Of a stretch of DNA of 64,000 nt, positions 23,301-34,000 are shown in pieces. The translations under genes and the position numbers were made by a program. The notes beneath the pieces were generated by a model that saw nothing but the letters and a program-made list of their open reading frames with translations, had not been told where the DNA came from and searched no databases. This stretch comes from Monocercomonoides exilis (taxonomy: Eukaryota; Preaxostyla; Oxymonadida; Polymastigidae), in NCBI GenBank assembly GCA_001643675.2, contig LSRY02000009.1:491001-555000 (forward strand), read 5' to 3'. Positions within the stretch are counted from its first letter, which is position 1; the number at the start of each line of letters is the position of its first letter.

Positions 23301-24400
23301 TTCCTCAGATGAATTCTTCTTCCTCTGCTTCTTCCTCTTCATCATCATCTTCTTCTTCTTTTCCTCTCTCTCCTTCCTCCTTGTCCATGTCTCAGAGCCG
23401 AAGAGAAATAGAAATGGTTCCAATGGAATCCACCAGCTCGCCTGCTTCTTCAGACGAGTTAGATTTCATTGATGACTCATCCACACCCACACCCACACCC
23501 ACACTCACAAAGGAGCAGAAAAAGAGGAACAAAGAGAAACAACAACAACAACAAAAGAACAGAGAAAAAGCTATTTCGATTGCGAAAGAAAGCGGAAAGG
23601 GAAGCCAAAGGCGTTCGTTGGATGAGTCAGCAGACAGTTTTGTGCCATCAGAAGAGATTGAAATGAAAAACACAAACTTCGAATCGGATGGATTTGGAAG
23701 GCAAACCCACAATTTGGCACAGGAAATGAGCGCACGAACAGAAGATGCCTCGCCTCCTTATTCTCCCCCGCTTGCTTCTTCTTCTTCTTCTTCCTCTTCC
23801 TCCTCCTCCTCCTCCTCTTTATTGAGGCAACAACAGCAGCAGCAGCAGATGAAGAGTCTTCTTCAGTCTTCTGATCCTCTTCTCACTCAGAAAGACAAAT
23901 TGCCTCGTTCTCAGCCGTCTTTTGCAGTTGCCTCGCCTTTCTCGCCTTTCATAGGCACTGATCAAAACAGCACAGCTCCTTTTAACACACAGAACGGAAA
24001 GAATTCTTCTTCTTCTTCTTCTTCTTCCTCTCTTTCTTCTTCCTCTTCTTCCTCCTCCTCTTCTTTCTCTTCTCCAGCAGCCCAGCTCCTCAGAGGAGCA
24101 AGGCCAATGAGCATGTCACAAGCACAACTACAGACACAGCTTCAATCATCACCTTCTTCTTCACCTTCTTCTCCTTCTCATTCTTCTTCTTCTTCGCCGC
24201 TCCATCCTCTTTCTTCTCAGCACTCTTCTTTTCATTCACGGCAGCTTTCTTCACATCGGATAAACTCTCGCCTTAATTCCCAACCTCCGCAAAAAGGATC
24301 TTTTGCCGGCTCTCCCTTAACAAACAGCGTTCAAAGCCCAAACTCTCCGGGAAACCAACTGCTTTATTCTCCAACTTCATTGAGAGCGCGGCATGATTGA
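14371..24400 (+). CDS. Giant secreted beta-helix surface protein 2 (3,324 aa)
   Basis: Exon 1 (14371-14551) encodes a signal peptide (MKTTQARLKLFTCITICLIA, then SCGNIFA). A 55-nt intron (14552-14606, donor GTATGT, acceptor TTAG) joins in phase 1 to a 9.8-kb open exon ending in TGA. The ectodomain has several consecutive right-handed beta-helix blocks, each opened by a CG...PC.T motif (for example CGSEKLPCSS, CGSRFIPCQT, CGAQDTPCRT) and containing GKGGF/GGGI turns and G[KR][ND][VM][FY][IV] segments. A pre-membrane domain (LCGWTGSMVDF, YPSAQRNLVC) precedes a very hydrophobic membrane helix near residues 2853-2883. The cytoplasmic tail of about 440 residues is made of basic/acidic patches plus poly-Ser and poly-Gln runs, with no kinase-like domain. 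Trinucleotide tracts (TCT/TCA)n encode many poly-Ser runs, for example at 21625-21760 and 23770-24070. A surface adhesin or recognition role is inferred from architecture only. Confidence 0.9.
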
Positions 24401-24928
24401 TCCTTGTGTTATTATGCTTCTGCCTTTCATAAAAATTATGGATAATAGTTTTTAATTTTAAACATTTTCGAGAAGCGGTTTGTTTTTTTTGGTTTTATTT
24501 CTTCCATTTTTTTTTAATAAGTATTTTAATTTTATGCAATAATTATTTGCATAAATTATATTATTCACCATCAAAATTTAAAATGGAATCTTTATATTTA
24601 TTGATTATTTTTAAGATCAATCATTCACGAAGGGAAAAAAGAAAATGATTGAAAAATGAAACATTATTTTCATATTCTGCTTTTATAGCGAAAAGTGTAC
24701 AACACATTTTATTCTAGAAAATGAAGTTAACATTTCGAAGTTTGATATTACAGATTTTAGTCATTTTTTTTGCGAAGTTTGATGGTTTTTTACATCATGT
24801 CATTCCAAAAAACACTGTAAATGCTGCTGATTACAAACATATTTGTTGAAAAGTAATTGACAACAACTAAGGTTTGTTTATTTTAAATTAGGTTACGCTT
24901 GTTAAATTTTCCCTGAATTTTAGTATTA
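24401..24928. other. Intergenic; small signal-peptide-like ORF and possible 5' UTR intron
   Basis: A 42-codon ORF at 24721-24849 starts MKLTFRSLILQILVIFFAKF and resembles a signal peptide, but no second exon joins it in frame. A sequence with a GTTTGT donor at 24872 and a TTTTAG acceptor at 24923 would make a 52-nt intron ending just before the ATG of the next gene, perhaps in its 5' UTR. Otherwise AT-rich. Confidence 0.35.
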
Positions 24929-25618
24929 ATGTTGAACATTCTTTTTTCATTTGCAACACTCGTGTCTTGCCAATGCTATGATTTTGGATCTTCATTCCCA
25001 TCGTTCTCGTTCCCGTCATTTTCATCGGGATGCGGCGGAAGCTCATGTGCTTCATCTCCATCTCCTTGCTCTGCTCCTTCCCCTTGTGCTTCTCAGACAA
25101 CATTTGTTGTTCCAACAACATATGCTGCCCCATCACCATGCCAGCTCCCACCCCCACCAAGACAAGACTCTGCGTCAGATCGCTTCAACTTCCACCGTGA
25201 TGCAGCTAACCGCCAAGCCAACCAGGATTGCATGAGGGCCAACGGAAATTGCCAAACAAGCAATGCACGAAATGCTGATGTTGCCAATTGCGACAATGCT
25301 AGAGTTAAGGCTGATGCTGATCTTCGCTCAAAGAACAACCGCTTCACTGAATCAAACTTCGATGAAGTTTTGTGCCACAAGAAGAAGGCACGCACAGAAT
25401 GCGGTGACTCATCTGCACGCACAGCCAATGTGGATATGGATGCCGGAAAGAGCTGCCGTGCTGCTCAAAATTATAACGACAACTCTCAGAACCAATTCTG
25501 TGCTGGCCGTGATAACAGCTGCCGTGCTGAAGATAGCTGCCACAGCGATGCTAATGCATGCAATGCACGCTCGTGCTACACAACCCCACGTGGATGCAGC
25601 TGCGGATCAGCGTTCTAA
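24929..25618 (+). CDS. Small secreted Cys-rich protein (229 aa)
   Basis: Starts with a hydrophobic signal peptide (MLNILFSFATLVSCQC) and ends in TAA. Residues 20-80 are Ser/Pro/Cys-rich with short FPSFSFPS and SPCSAPSPC repeats. The rest is hydrophilic, rich in Ala, Asn, Asp, Arg and Cys, with cysteines spaced roughly every 8-20 residues (for example DCMRANGNC, RAEDSCHSDANACNARSC). No membrane helix. GC content and codon use are clearly higher than in the flanks, which supports a real, probably well expressed gene. I do not recognise a domain. A secreted or granule protein stabilised by disulphides is an inference from composition. It is convergent with the Cdc20-like gene, whose stop is about 260 bp away. 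Confidence 0.75.
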   Translation: MLNILFSFATLVSCQCYDFGSSFPSFSFPSFSSGCGGSSCASSPSPCSAPSPCASQTTFVVPTTYAAPSPCQLPPPPRQDSASDRFNFHRDAANRQANQDCMRANGNCQTSNARNADVANCDNARVKADADLRSKNNRFTESNFDEVLCHKKKARTECGDSSARTANVDMDAGKSCRAAQNYNDNSQNQFCAGRDNSCRAEDSCHSDANACNARSCYTTPRGCSCGSAF

Positions 25619-25876
25619 ACCAATAGTCTATTCAGATTTACAATCAATTTCATTTTAATTTTTTGAACGGAAAAAGCAAAGCAACTTTATTCAATAACAA
25701 AAATTTTTGTCAAAAACACATTTATAAAACACGAAAAACATAAAAAAGAAAAGAAAAGAAAAGAAAGAAACGATAACACTGCAATTTACACAAACATGAA
25801 GTGATTTGCTTCTAATAGTTTTGTGACGAATGAAAATGAAGTGAATGGGGTATGCTTCCATTTCTGACGCAATTCT

Positions 25877-27136
25877 TCACCTTGGAAAAAAAGATTTTTT
25901 GAATAAACTTTTTTCAAAATCGTCAAATCTATCTTTCATATTCTTCCTTTGTCTCGATTCCTCTTCAACTAATTCCTCGGATCTAAATACTTTCCATATG
26001 AAAATTTTTTCATCGGAAGTTCCAATCATAACTTTTTCTCCGGTCGGACTAAGTGTAAGAAATAGTGCTTTTGACTTTACTCCTTCCATGTTCGCCATTA
26101 ATTTCATAGAAGGATAATTCCATACGCTCACTGAAGGCTCTGGATCGCTATGAATTGTTATGACCTCTTTTTCTTTAGGAGCGCAGTCAACACCACATAT
26201 CTGACCCTGTGTCTGAATTGAAGAAGCAACGCAACCCTTCAACAGATCCCAAAACAGCAATCGACAGTCAGCACCACCTCCTCCCGTGACCAGCATCATC
26301 GGATCCCAACGGCACCAACAAAGCGCTTTCACTGCAGCTGTGTGCGATTGCAATGCAAGCTTTGACTTTTCCAAGTTGCGATGGTCAAATAAAAAGACTT
26401 TACCATTATTTCCTCCTGAAGCTAAGTGAAGACGATCAGGCGACCATTTGAGGCAGCATACTTCGTCAACATGCTCACTCACGCTTGAAATGAGCGCCTC
26501 TTTTATGCGCAAATCCCACAAACAAATTTTTGAATCAGAACTTCCTGTTCCCAATGTCAATCCATTCCAATCAATAGAATTTATACGTCCGGAATGCCCT
26601 TTCAAAGTTCTTAATTGTTTTTGCTGAGAAACATCAAAAATTCTAATTTCCGAATTTTCAAATCCAGCTGCAAGAGCAGAATTAAACGAATTGTCATCCC
26701 ACTTTACGCAGCTTACTTCAGAAAGTGGATCGTCTTCCGTCCTATTAAGTTCAGTAGTTTTGCTAGAAACATGAGCCCAGAGGTATATAGTCTCTCCAAG
26801 TGCTATTGCAGCGATATCCTCATTGCCCCAATCCAATATATTGTGATCTTTAACGAAAAAAACATGATTTTGTTATAAGGAAAAAAAAAACTTTCATACA
26901 GAAATTTTGAGAAATATCTGTAAATTTAGCGAAATTTTTAATTCATGCATTAATGGTATTTGGAAATAGACGAATAATAAACCTGGAGCATCAAGAATTC
27001 TTTCAGGATTTGTATCAATTGTTCTAAGTGATGTGAGAGTTGAAGCTTGCGACTGTATCTTGTATGGCGCTGCTAAAGAATTTAAATCAAAGCAATATTT
27101 AGGGGAAATGAATCTTATAAAACGATCTTGAAGCAT
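25877..27136 (-). CDS. Cdc20/Cdh1 (Fizzy) family WD40 protein (374 aa)
   Basis: Cdc20 and Cdh1 are activators and substrate receptors of the anaphase-promoting complex. Two minus-strand exons, 27136-26983 and 26847-25877, are joined by a 135-nt intron (donor GTTTAT, acceptor AAAG) in phase 1. The join produces ERILDAPDHNILDWG, the family motif that opens the WD40 propeller. Seven blades follow (CVKWDDNSFNSALAAGF, GHSGRINSIDWNG, GSSDSKICLWDLR, HVDEVCCLKWSPD, SHTAAVKALCWCRWDP, PKEKEVITIHSDPEPSVSVW, LSPTGEKVMIGTSDEKIFIW). A C-box-like DRFI sits at residues 4-7. The N-terminal extension that usually carries KEN or D-box contacts is absent: an in-frame TAA immediately precedes this ATG. The C-terminal IR dipeptide is also missing (ends in FFPR). 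Either the gene is a reduced paralogue or an upstream exon was missed. Confidence 0.87.
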
Positions 27137-27476
27137 TTAAATTCGTTTTTTCCAAAATTACTAAACCATATTAAATTTTCAAATCGAATTGAAAAATCAG
27201 ATGAAATTTCATTTTTGAAAAGGAGTTTGTTTGATGCAAAATGCTTATTGCATAAATTTACAAATGGAAAATGGAAGTATAAAGCTTGCGTGAATTACGT
27301 TCACTTTCAACATGAATGAAAAAGTATTGAAATTGAGTTACACCATTAACACGATTTGTATTTCAAAATTGTTAAAGTGACTATTCGAAATATATCTAAT
27401 TTTTAATTTTTTTCAATTTAATATATATATTGTTATAAATTGGTATATGGTTGAATGTCAGAAAGTGAAGAAAATA

Positions 27477-29694
27477 TAGTCAGGGACAAAACCCGGGACA
27501 AGGACAAAACCCGGGACACTTCAGTCTAGAATATTTTTTTTGAATGTTTTTTTAAAACAATTCCAAATCAAAAAACAATTCTTGATAAACTTTTTTGATT
27601 TCATCCTTTGAATGCACGTCAAAACAATTGTCTTTTCAATAAGAAATTATATCAAATAGAATGATCAAACTTCCATTAATCATATGAAAAAAGCAAACGT
27701 TTCTTCGCCTCTCCCTTTCAACAAATTATCACCGATTAAGGCCTCAGCAGAGTTTCGCCGGCTCCCTTCAAAAGTTGAAAAAGTTGATTATCTTCTGAAA
27801 CAAGATGGAATTAAACCTTCAGATCTTGTGAAAGATAAAATTATTACTCATTCTTCCATTTACCGGCATATGGCTTCAAAAAAAGCAGGGCGTGATCCTC
27901 AACATGCTGGCAGGCCAGGGCTGTTCAATAAAGAAGAAATAGAGGAAATAGAAGATTGTGCAATTGCACAAATATCATCCACAAACAAATTGACAGTTTC
28001 AGACATAATCAGATTCGTGTGTTGCTATTTGTTTGTTTTATTTTTTAATTGTGCATTTTTGATAGTCAGAAAATGTGATGATGAAGAAAAAGAAGGAATG
28101 CACACAAACGACTGAAGTCAGGAAAATCAGCAAAAAATGGGCACGCAGGTTGATAAAGAAAAGTGGATTACTGAAATTAATTAAACCAACTTTTATAGAT
28201 CTTCAGCGCCTTCAAGCATCCACAATAGAAAATATGAGGAATTGGTTTTCGTTGTTAAAAAATGTTATTGATGATTATAATATTTCATCAGATTTAATTA
28301 TCAATATGGACGAAACTGGCATCTTGATGAAGCAGTCGGACGAGGAAATAGTAGTTACAAAAGAATCTCAGCATGCATTTTTACCAGAAGCACAGAGAAG
28401 GAAAAATGCTACATTATTTTTTTCTATTTTTGCAGATGGGACGTCACTTGATCCAATCATGCTATGGCCTTCTCAGACCATTTCCGAGGATTTAAAGGAA
28501 TTGAAGTATCATCGAATTAACTGTTTGGCAAATGGGACAGGCTGGATGACAAGAAGAGATTTTGAAAAGGTTATGATAGAAATATTATTGCCAAAAATTA
28601 ATGAGAAAAGAGTTGAGCTTCATGGACAGTCTTCCTACGCTTTGATTATACTTGATGGGCATTCCTCTCGCCTTAGTTTTCCAGTGATATCTTGGTGCAG
28701 AGATCATTTAATCCATTTATTGATTCTTCCATCACATACAACACATCTCACTCAGCCGCTGGATAGGTTTGTATTCGCGCATTTCAAAAACAGCCTAAAA
28801 AGAGCATTCTCGGTTCCTTCTGATTCGTCAATTTCTTCTTACAGAAAATCATTAATTCCAGCAGTATCAGAAGCGGTTAATAACTCTCTCTCTCCAAGAA
28901 TTGTGAAAAAGTCATTTGAAGCATGCGGAATTTTCCCGTTAGACCCTTCTGTCGTATATCAGTGCCTCCCGCAGAAAATTGAAGCCCCTTCGACATCAGA
29001 AAAAGTGGTAAACAATTCTTCACTTTCATGCAGAATCAGCATGAAATTAATTACAGGAGATAATTTTTTCGAAAGCTTTTCCATGCAATTCGAAAAAAAA
29101 AAGAAAAGTCAGCAAAATAGCTCAGTAACAAAGCAGGATGGTACAATGTCTGAGGTGAAGGAATTATCTAATGTGAAGGACAAAAGTTCAAATGAAACAG
29201 GACCTGTTGAAAATGTCAACTTTCAAAACCATGGAAGGAAAACAATTATTCACGATGATGTTTCTTTGGAACAATCTGATTATTCAGAGGATCAAAAAGA
29301 GCAACGAGATACAATAGAAGAAGAGATTCTTTTCCCCAGTGAAAAAAGGAAAAGAAAACTAACTTCAGAAAGCAAATGGGGATCCATCTTCAATTACAGT
29401 TAAAAACATTTAATGTGAGTCACAAATTATTTATTCTTTGCTTATATAAACATGATTCGACATAATTCAACAGTGCTTTGTTTTAAATTGCCTTTAAAGC
29501 GCCAATCTTTTTTAACTGATATTTTAATTGCAAATTCAATTCAGATATTTTCATTTGGCTTGTTCGATCCACACAAATACACGAAAAACTCGATCATCAG
29601 TATATTTTTCCATGAAAAAGTGTTGAATTGTGTCAAAAAAAGCTAAATGGAATATCCCGGGTTTTGTCCTTGTCCCGGGTTTTGTCCCTGACTA
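27477..29694 (+). mobile_element. pogo/Tigger-like DNA transposon, complete (2,218 bp)
   Basis: Perfect 40-bp terminal inverted repeats at 27477-27516 and 29655-29694 start TAGTCAGGGACAAAACCC. Each holds two copies of GGACAAAACCCGGGA. The target-site duplication is TA (27475-27476 and 29695-29696). It is confirmed by the uninterrupted site in the opposite arm of the host foldback (near 30461), which has a single TA at this position. The element carries one transposase gene with an intact frame, so it may be recent and possibly still active. Confidence 0.92.
27684..29403 (+). CDS. pogo/Tigger-like transposase (556 aa)
   Basis: Cuts and pastes the surrounding element through its inverted repeats. 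Exon 1 (27684-28016) and exon 2 (28066-29403) are joined in phase 0 by a 49-nt intron (GTGTGT...GATAG), giving ..DIIRF-SENVMMKK.. Residues 20-110 form an HTH-type DNA-binding region (SAEFRRLPSKVEKVDYLLKQ, HSSIYRHM, AGRPGLF). The DDE core shows INMDETGI with Asp near residue 193, ILDGHSSR with Asp near 308, and the motif THLTQPLDRF with Asp near 344, a DD35D-type spacing as expected of pogo relatives. The C-terminal part is Lys/Glu-rich and disordered. Stop is TAA. No disabling mutation seen. Confidence 0.9.
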
Positions 29695-30550
29695 TACATC
29701 ATTTATTATTCAAATTTTGTTAACTTATTATCGAAATTGGTAAACTTCTCATTCAAAATTAATAAAATACAGTATTTTTAAAAAAAAATTTTTTTTGTGA
29801 AAAATTGGTTTTTGGCTGAATGTTAGAAAGCGACTAAAATATTATATCATTTTATTATTCATTAATAGGATGAGAAATAGAACCTCTGATATTATTATTT
29901 GTCGAAAAACATGAAAATTTTTTGATTTTCCAGAAAAAACCATCGTCATTGAAATCGAATAGTTTTCAAATTAATTCTCCTCACACCGTTACACTATGAA
30001 TAATTCAATCGTAGTAAAATTATTTATTTCAATTTAACAAACTTATTAAAACAAATTTCACAACTGAATAAATCCATGAATGCATTTTCGGAATTCATCT
30101 TTTATTATTAATTGTTTGCCTTTCGATCTTTAATTTCAAATAACATTTTTTGATTGAATAATTCATAGTGTAACGGTGTGAGGAGAATTAATTTGAAAAC
30201 TATTCGATTTCAATGACGATGGTTTTTTCTGGAAAATCAAAAAATTTTCATGTTTTTCGACAAATAATAATATCAGAGGTTCTATTTCTCATCCTATTAA
30301 TGAATAATAAAATGATATAATATTTTAGTCGCTTTCTAACATTCAGCCAAAAACCAATTTTTCACAAAAAAAATTTATTTTTAAAAATACTGTATTTTAT
30401 TAATTTTGAATGAGAAGTTTACCAATTTCGATAATAAGTTAACAAAATTTGAATAATAAATGATGTATTTTCTTCACTTTCTGACATTCAACCATATACC
30501 AATTTATAACAATAAATATATTAAATTGAAAAAAAAATTAGATATATTTC

Positions 30551-30976
30551 ATATTATTGGAAAACAAACTTCGAAGAATTGGAATACCAAGAATTTATAA
30601 TTAATGGTGAAATCAAAAAATTCAAAAAAAATTAAATAAAAAATTTGTAGGGTATTTGTTGCAACAGTGTTATTCGTTTCTAACAAAAATGAAATTCAAT
30701 CTTATCGATTGCATATTTCAACATTTCAAATTTATATAGAAAAGTTATACAGAAATATATTGGTGAAAAATATTCAATGTTCCATCGATCAAAAAACATG
30801 CAGCTTATCCTTTTCGCACGTATACTTCTTGCTGACAAATTGTTGTTGCTCGATGTTCCCCAAGTTATTTCTATCGAAAGCCAACATACTCGCTTTATTT
30901 CTCAATTGAGTTATAACAGTGTTAATTCGAATGGAGGCAATTAAAACGATGCATATTTACAAACAAACAGAATACG
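30551..30976. other. AT-rich intergenic DNA, nothing recognised
   Basis: Contains only an 80-residue chance-like ORF. A signal-peptide exon for the following beta-helix pseudogene was sought here and not found. Confidence 0.5.

Positions 30977-31035
<59 letters not shown>
30977..31035. repeat. Poly-A tract (59 nt)
   Basis: Uninterrupted run of A at the 5' end of the beta-helix pseudogene, at the place where its first exon and intron would be expected. Confidence 0.95.
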
Positions 31036-31037
<2 letters not shown>

Positions 31038-34000
31038 AAGAAACGAGGAGCATATCCTGCAATTCCAAAGGATTGAAACTAGTCACATCAACAACAATTG
31101 TTTCATTTTTGAGATTATTCAACACTTCGGCTGAACTGAAAAATGTGGCAATTGAACATTCTTCCTCACAATTTATGCTTATAACAGAAAAGTCGAGTGT
31201 TATGCTGGATTCCTGCATTTCCCACCAAAAATCATCAACTCCTTTTCATTTACATAGCGGGTCAATATGACTCACAAACATGAGTTCAATGCCAAAAAAG
31301 AATGCTTATTCATCCGGGCTCGTATTTTCATCTGATGATTCAAATTCGGCCATGATGAGAAATTCCATCATTTCAGATCTGGATATTTCTTCATCAGACA
31401 ATTATCTTGTTTCAGGGAAGGGAAAAGTGAAGTGATTTCTAACTGTTCCTTCAGGAACATGTCTGTGAAATCATGCAAGAAAAGTGATTATTACATGGAG
31501 CATTCATGCTATTCGAGTTCGATGGAGAACACACTCATTTGTTCATGTGTGAATGCTTTTGAAGGAGGAATTTCGAGTGGGTCCTATTCTTCTCAAGAAT
31601 TTGTCTGCAAAAACACAACAATAAGCAACGGATAAAGAGAAACAAATGACCTTCAGAAAAAAGATAAAATGAATATTACAGATAGTCAATCGTTTTCGTT
31701 GTGTGAATGGGTTGATTGCACAGCACCATGAGGAGGGGCTCTTTATGTTCATGAAAACGAAAATGCTATTTTGACTGTTGAAAATTGTTCATTTTCAAGA
31801 CGCATTTCTTGAACAAGAGGTGGCGGAATATATGCATTGAAAATCGCTGAATGGATTGCTCTTCATTCATTATTTTCTCAATGCTCAGCACAAGTCGCCT
31901 CGGATTTTGGAGGAGGATGAATTATGGCACAGTTTGTGTATGTGCAATCAATGGTTGATGATTGCAATTTTCAAAACTGTTCTTCGGGAAACGATGCAGG
32001 AGCAATTGATCTGCGTCCAACGAAAACTCAGAGGCAGAAGAAATGCATTATTTATTCATATTTTATAAAATGTTGTGTATGAAACTCTTCAAATTCTTGG
32101 GGAGGAGCAATTGATCATTGGAATTGCGCTGATCAAGTTATTATCTCAAATTGTCTCTTTTGTCATTGTTATTCAATGGATGGAGGAGGCGCTATCGGGA
32201 TGTTAATTAATACAAATAATGATGGAATTTTACTTTTCTTCTGTTTTTTTCACAATAACACATGCGTAGAAGCTGGGCATGATATTTTTCTTCGAAGTTC
32301 AGCAGCAAACAACATTGATTCCACCTGTTTCTCGACCAGGCAAACAACAAACAGAGTCAGTACAGGTCATCATTCTATAGTCAATCATAGCGAATGGCTA
32401 AGAAACGATTTTGGAAGAATCAGATTTGTCTCTTCAGTTCAAATGCGGCCGAATGCCATTGATACATATTCGTGCGGAATAAATGAGTCTCATCCACGCA
32501 GCACAATCAGTCATTGTTTGACCCAACTAATTCCTGAATATGTGACTGATATCGAAATACTCACTGGAACAATTATCGAAACAAATAGTTTTAATTGTGA
32601 AACAGACAATTTTACTGTTTATGGCCAAAGAGATTTAACAACAATAATTCAAACAGAACTAGAGTCTGGTTGTTTGTCTCTTTTTTCAGTCTCAACAGGC
32701 ATCTTGTCTGTCAGAGACCTTGTTCTTGTGCACAACTCAGCACATGCAAATAATAGAGCTTCGAGGCTATTTGAGATCACTGGAGCAGGAGAGATGCTTA
32801 TAAGTGGTTTGAACATATCCGCCGGAAATGGGCAATCTTCAGAAGCAGCATTTTCAACAGAGCTGATAAATGTTCAGAATGGGATGTTTCAGATGGAACA
32901 TGTGAACTGGGCAAAGACTATCTCCACAACTTCGTTATTTTCACTTTCTTCAACAAATGAAATTACACTGACACTTTCAGAATGCACTTTTGATGGAATT
33001 GAAAGAACAACAAGCGGAGCGGCTGTGATGTCGTTTTCCAGCGATAAGATTAACATTGATCTGAATTCAAGCACTTTTGAAGGATGTGGAAGTTCAAGTT
33101 CAGAGAATGGAGGATCGATGATGCTATTCGCAGGGAATGGAAATGAAGTGAAAGTGAATGGCGGATCTTTTGATGGATGCTTTTGTTCGGCATCCAATGG
33201 TCTTGGGGGTGGAATCCTTCTTCGATTATTGAATGAAAATCCAAATTTCCTGATTTCTTCTTCATTCGGAACAAACACGGCCAAATGAGGAAGAGATATT
33301 TTCGTTCTTTCTCCAAACCTTGAAGTGACTGCGAAATCGAAAAAGATCTCATGTGTAACAGCCTCTTTGGATACACTTGACAAGGTTAGAGGATATGACA
33401 ATGGAAACAACAGTGTGGCTATTCCTCTGTGCATCTATCTCCTTCACACACCGGAAGAAATATATGTGAGCAATTCTGAGGCATCTTATCACTCATATTG
33501 TGGAATTGTTCAATTCCCATGTTTGACTTTGAAGCATTCAGTCATTCGTCAAACAGGAACAAAGAAAGTGACTGTGAGTGGAATGATTATGATGAGCGAT
33601 GAATTGACCTTTGCTGGACAGAAGCATGAAATCCGAGGAAGCAATGATCAAAGTGGTTGGACAGTCTCCGATTCAACTTCATCATTCAACTCAGCGATGA
33701 TAACAGCAAGTGTTGAAACAGAATTATCAAAGCTCATCTTCTCTCTTCCTTCTTCTCTTTCACACTCCACTTTTATTTCTTCATCTTCATTACTGACATT
33801 GTCTCATTGCTCTCTTTCTCTTCAAATGCATTCATCAGAAATGGAATTTCTATTCTTATCTATTGAATCTGGTACCTTGGTTATTGATTCTTTTTCAGCT
33901 TCATCGATATCACTGAGAGAAAATACATTGATCTCATTGATAGGAAGTAGTACAAATAGCGAGACAATGAACACCAAATGGTTGAATATGACGAAATGCA

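Larger units (their letters stand above)
27387..30550. repeat. Foldback element, about 405-bp arms, split by the pogo insertion
   Basis: The left arm is 27387-27476 plus 29695-30011 (interrupted by the transposon). The right arm is about 30153-30550. The arms are nearly perfect reverse complements along their length, for example CACCGTTACACTATGAAT at the inner end and GTTATAAATTGGTATATGG near the outer end. About 140 bp of unpaired sequence forms the loop. No ORF. Outer ends diverge near 27386 and 30551. Confidence 0.85.

Noticed and set aside
24872-24923. Coding intron joining the small ORF at 24721 to the Cys-rich gene
   Set aside because: Stops (24847 TGA and in-frame TAA before 24872) lie between the ORF and the proposed donor, so it could only be a 5' UTR intron.
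27128-27319. 63-codon plus-strand ORF upstream of the Cdc20-like gene
   Set aside because: Short, Lys/Phe-rich and overlapping the 5' end of the minus-strand gene; no motif or splice partner.
32889-33434. 181-codon minus-strand ORF in pseudogene 1
   Set aside because: Antisense shadow of the beta-helix coding sequence.
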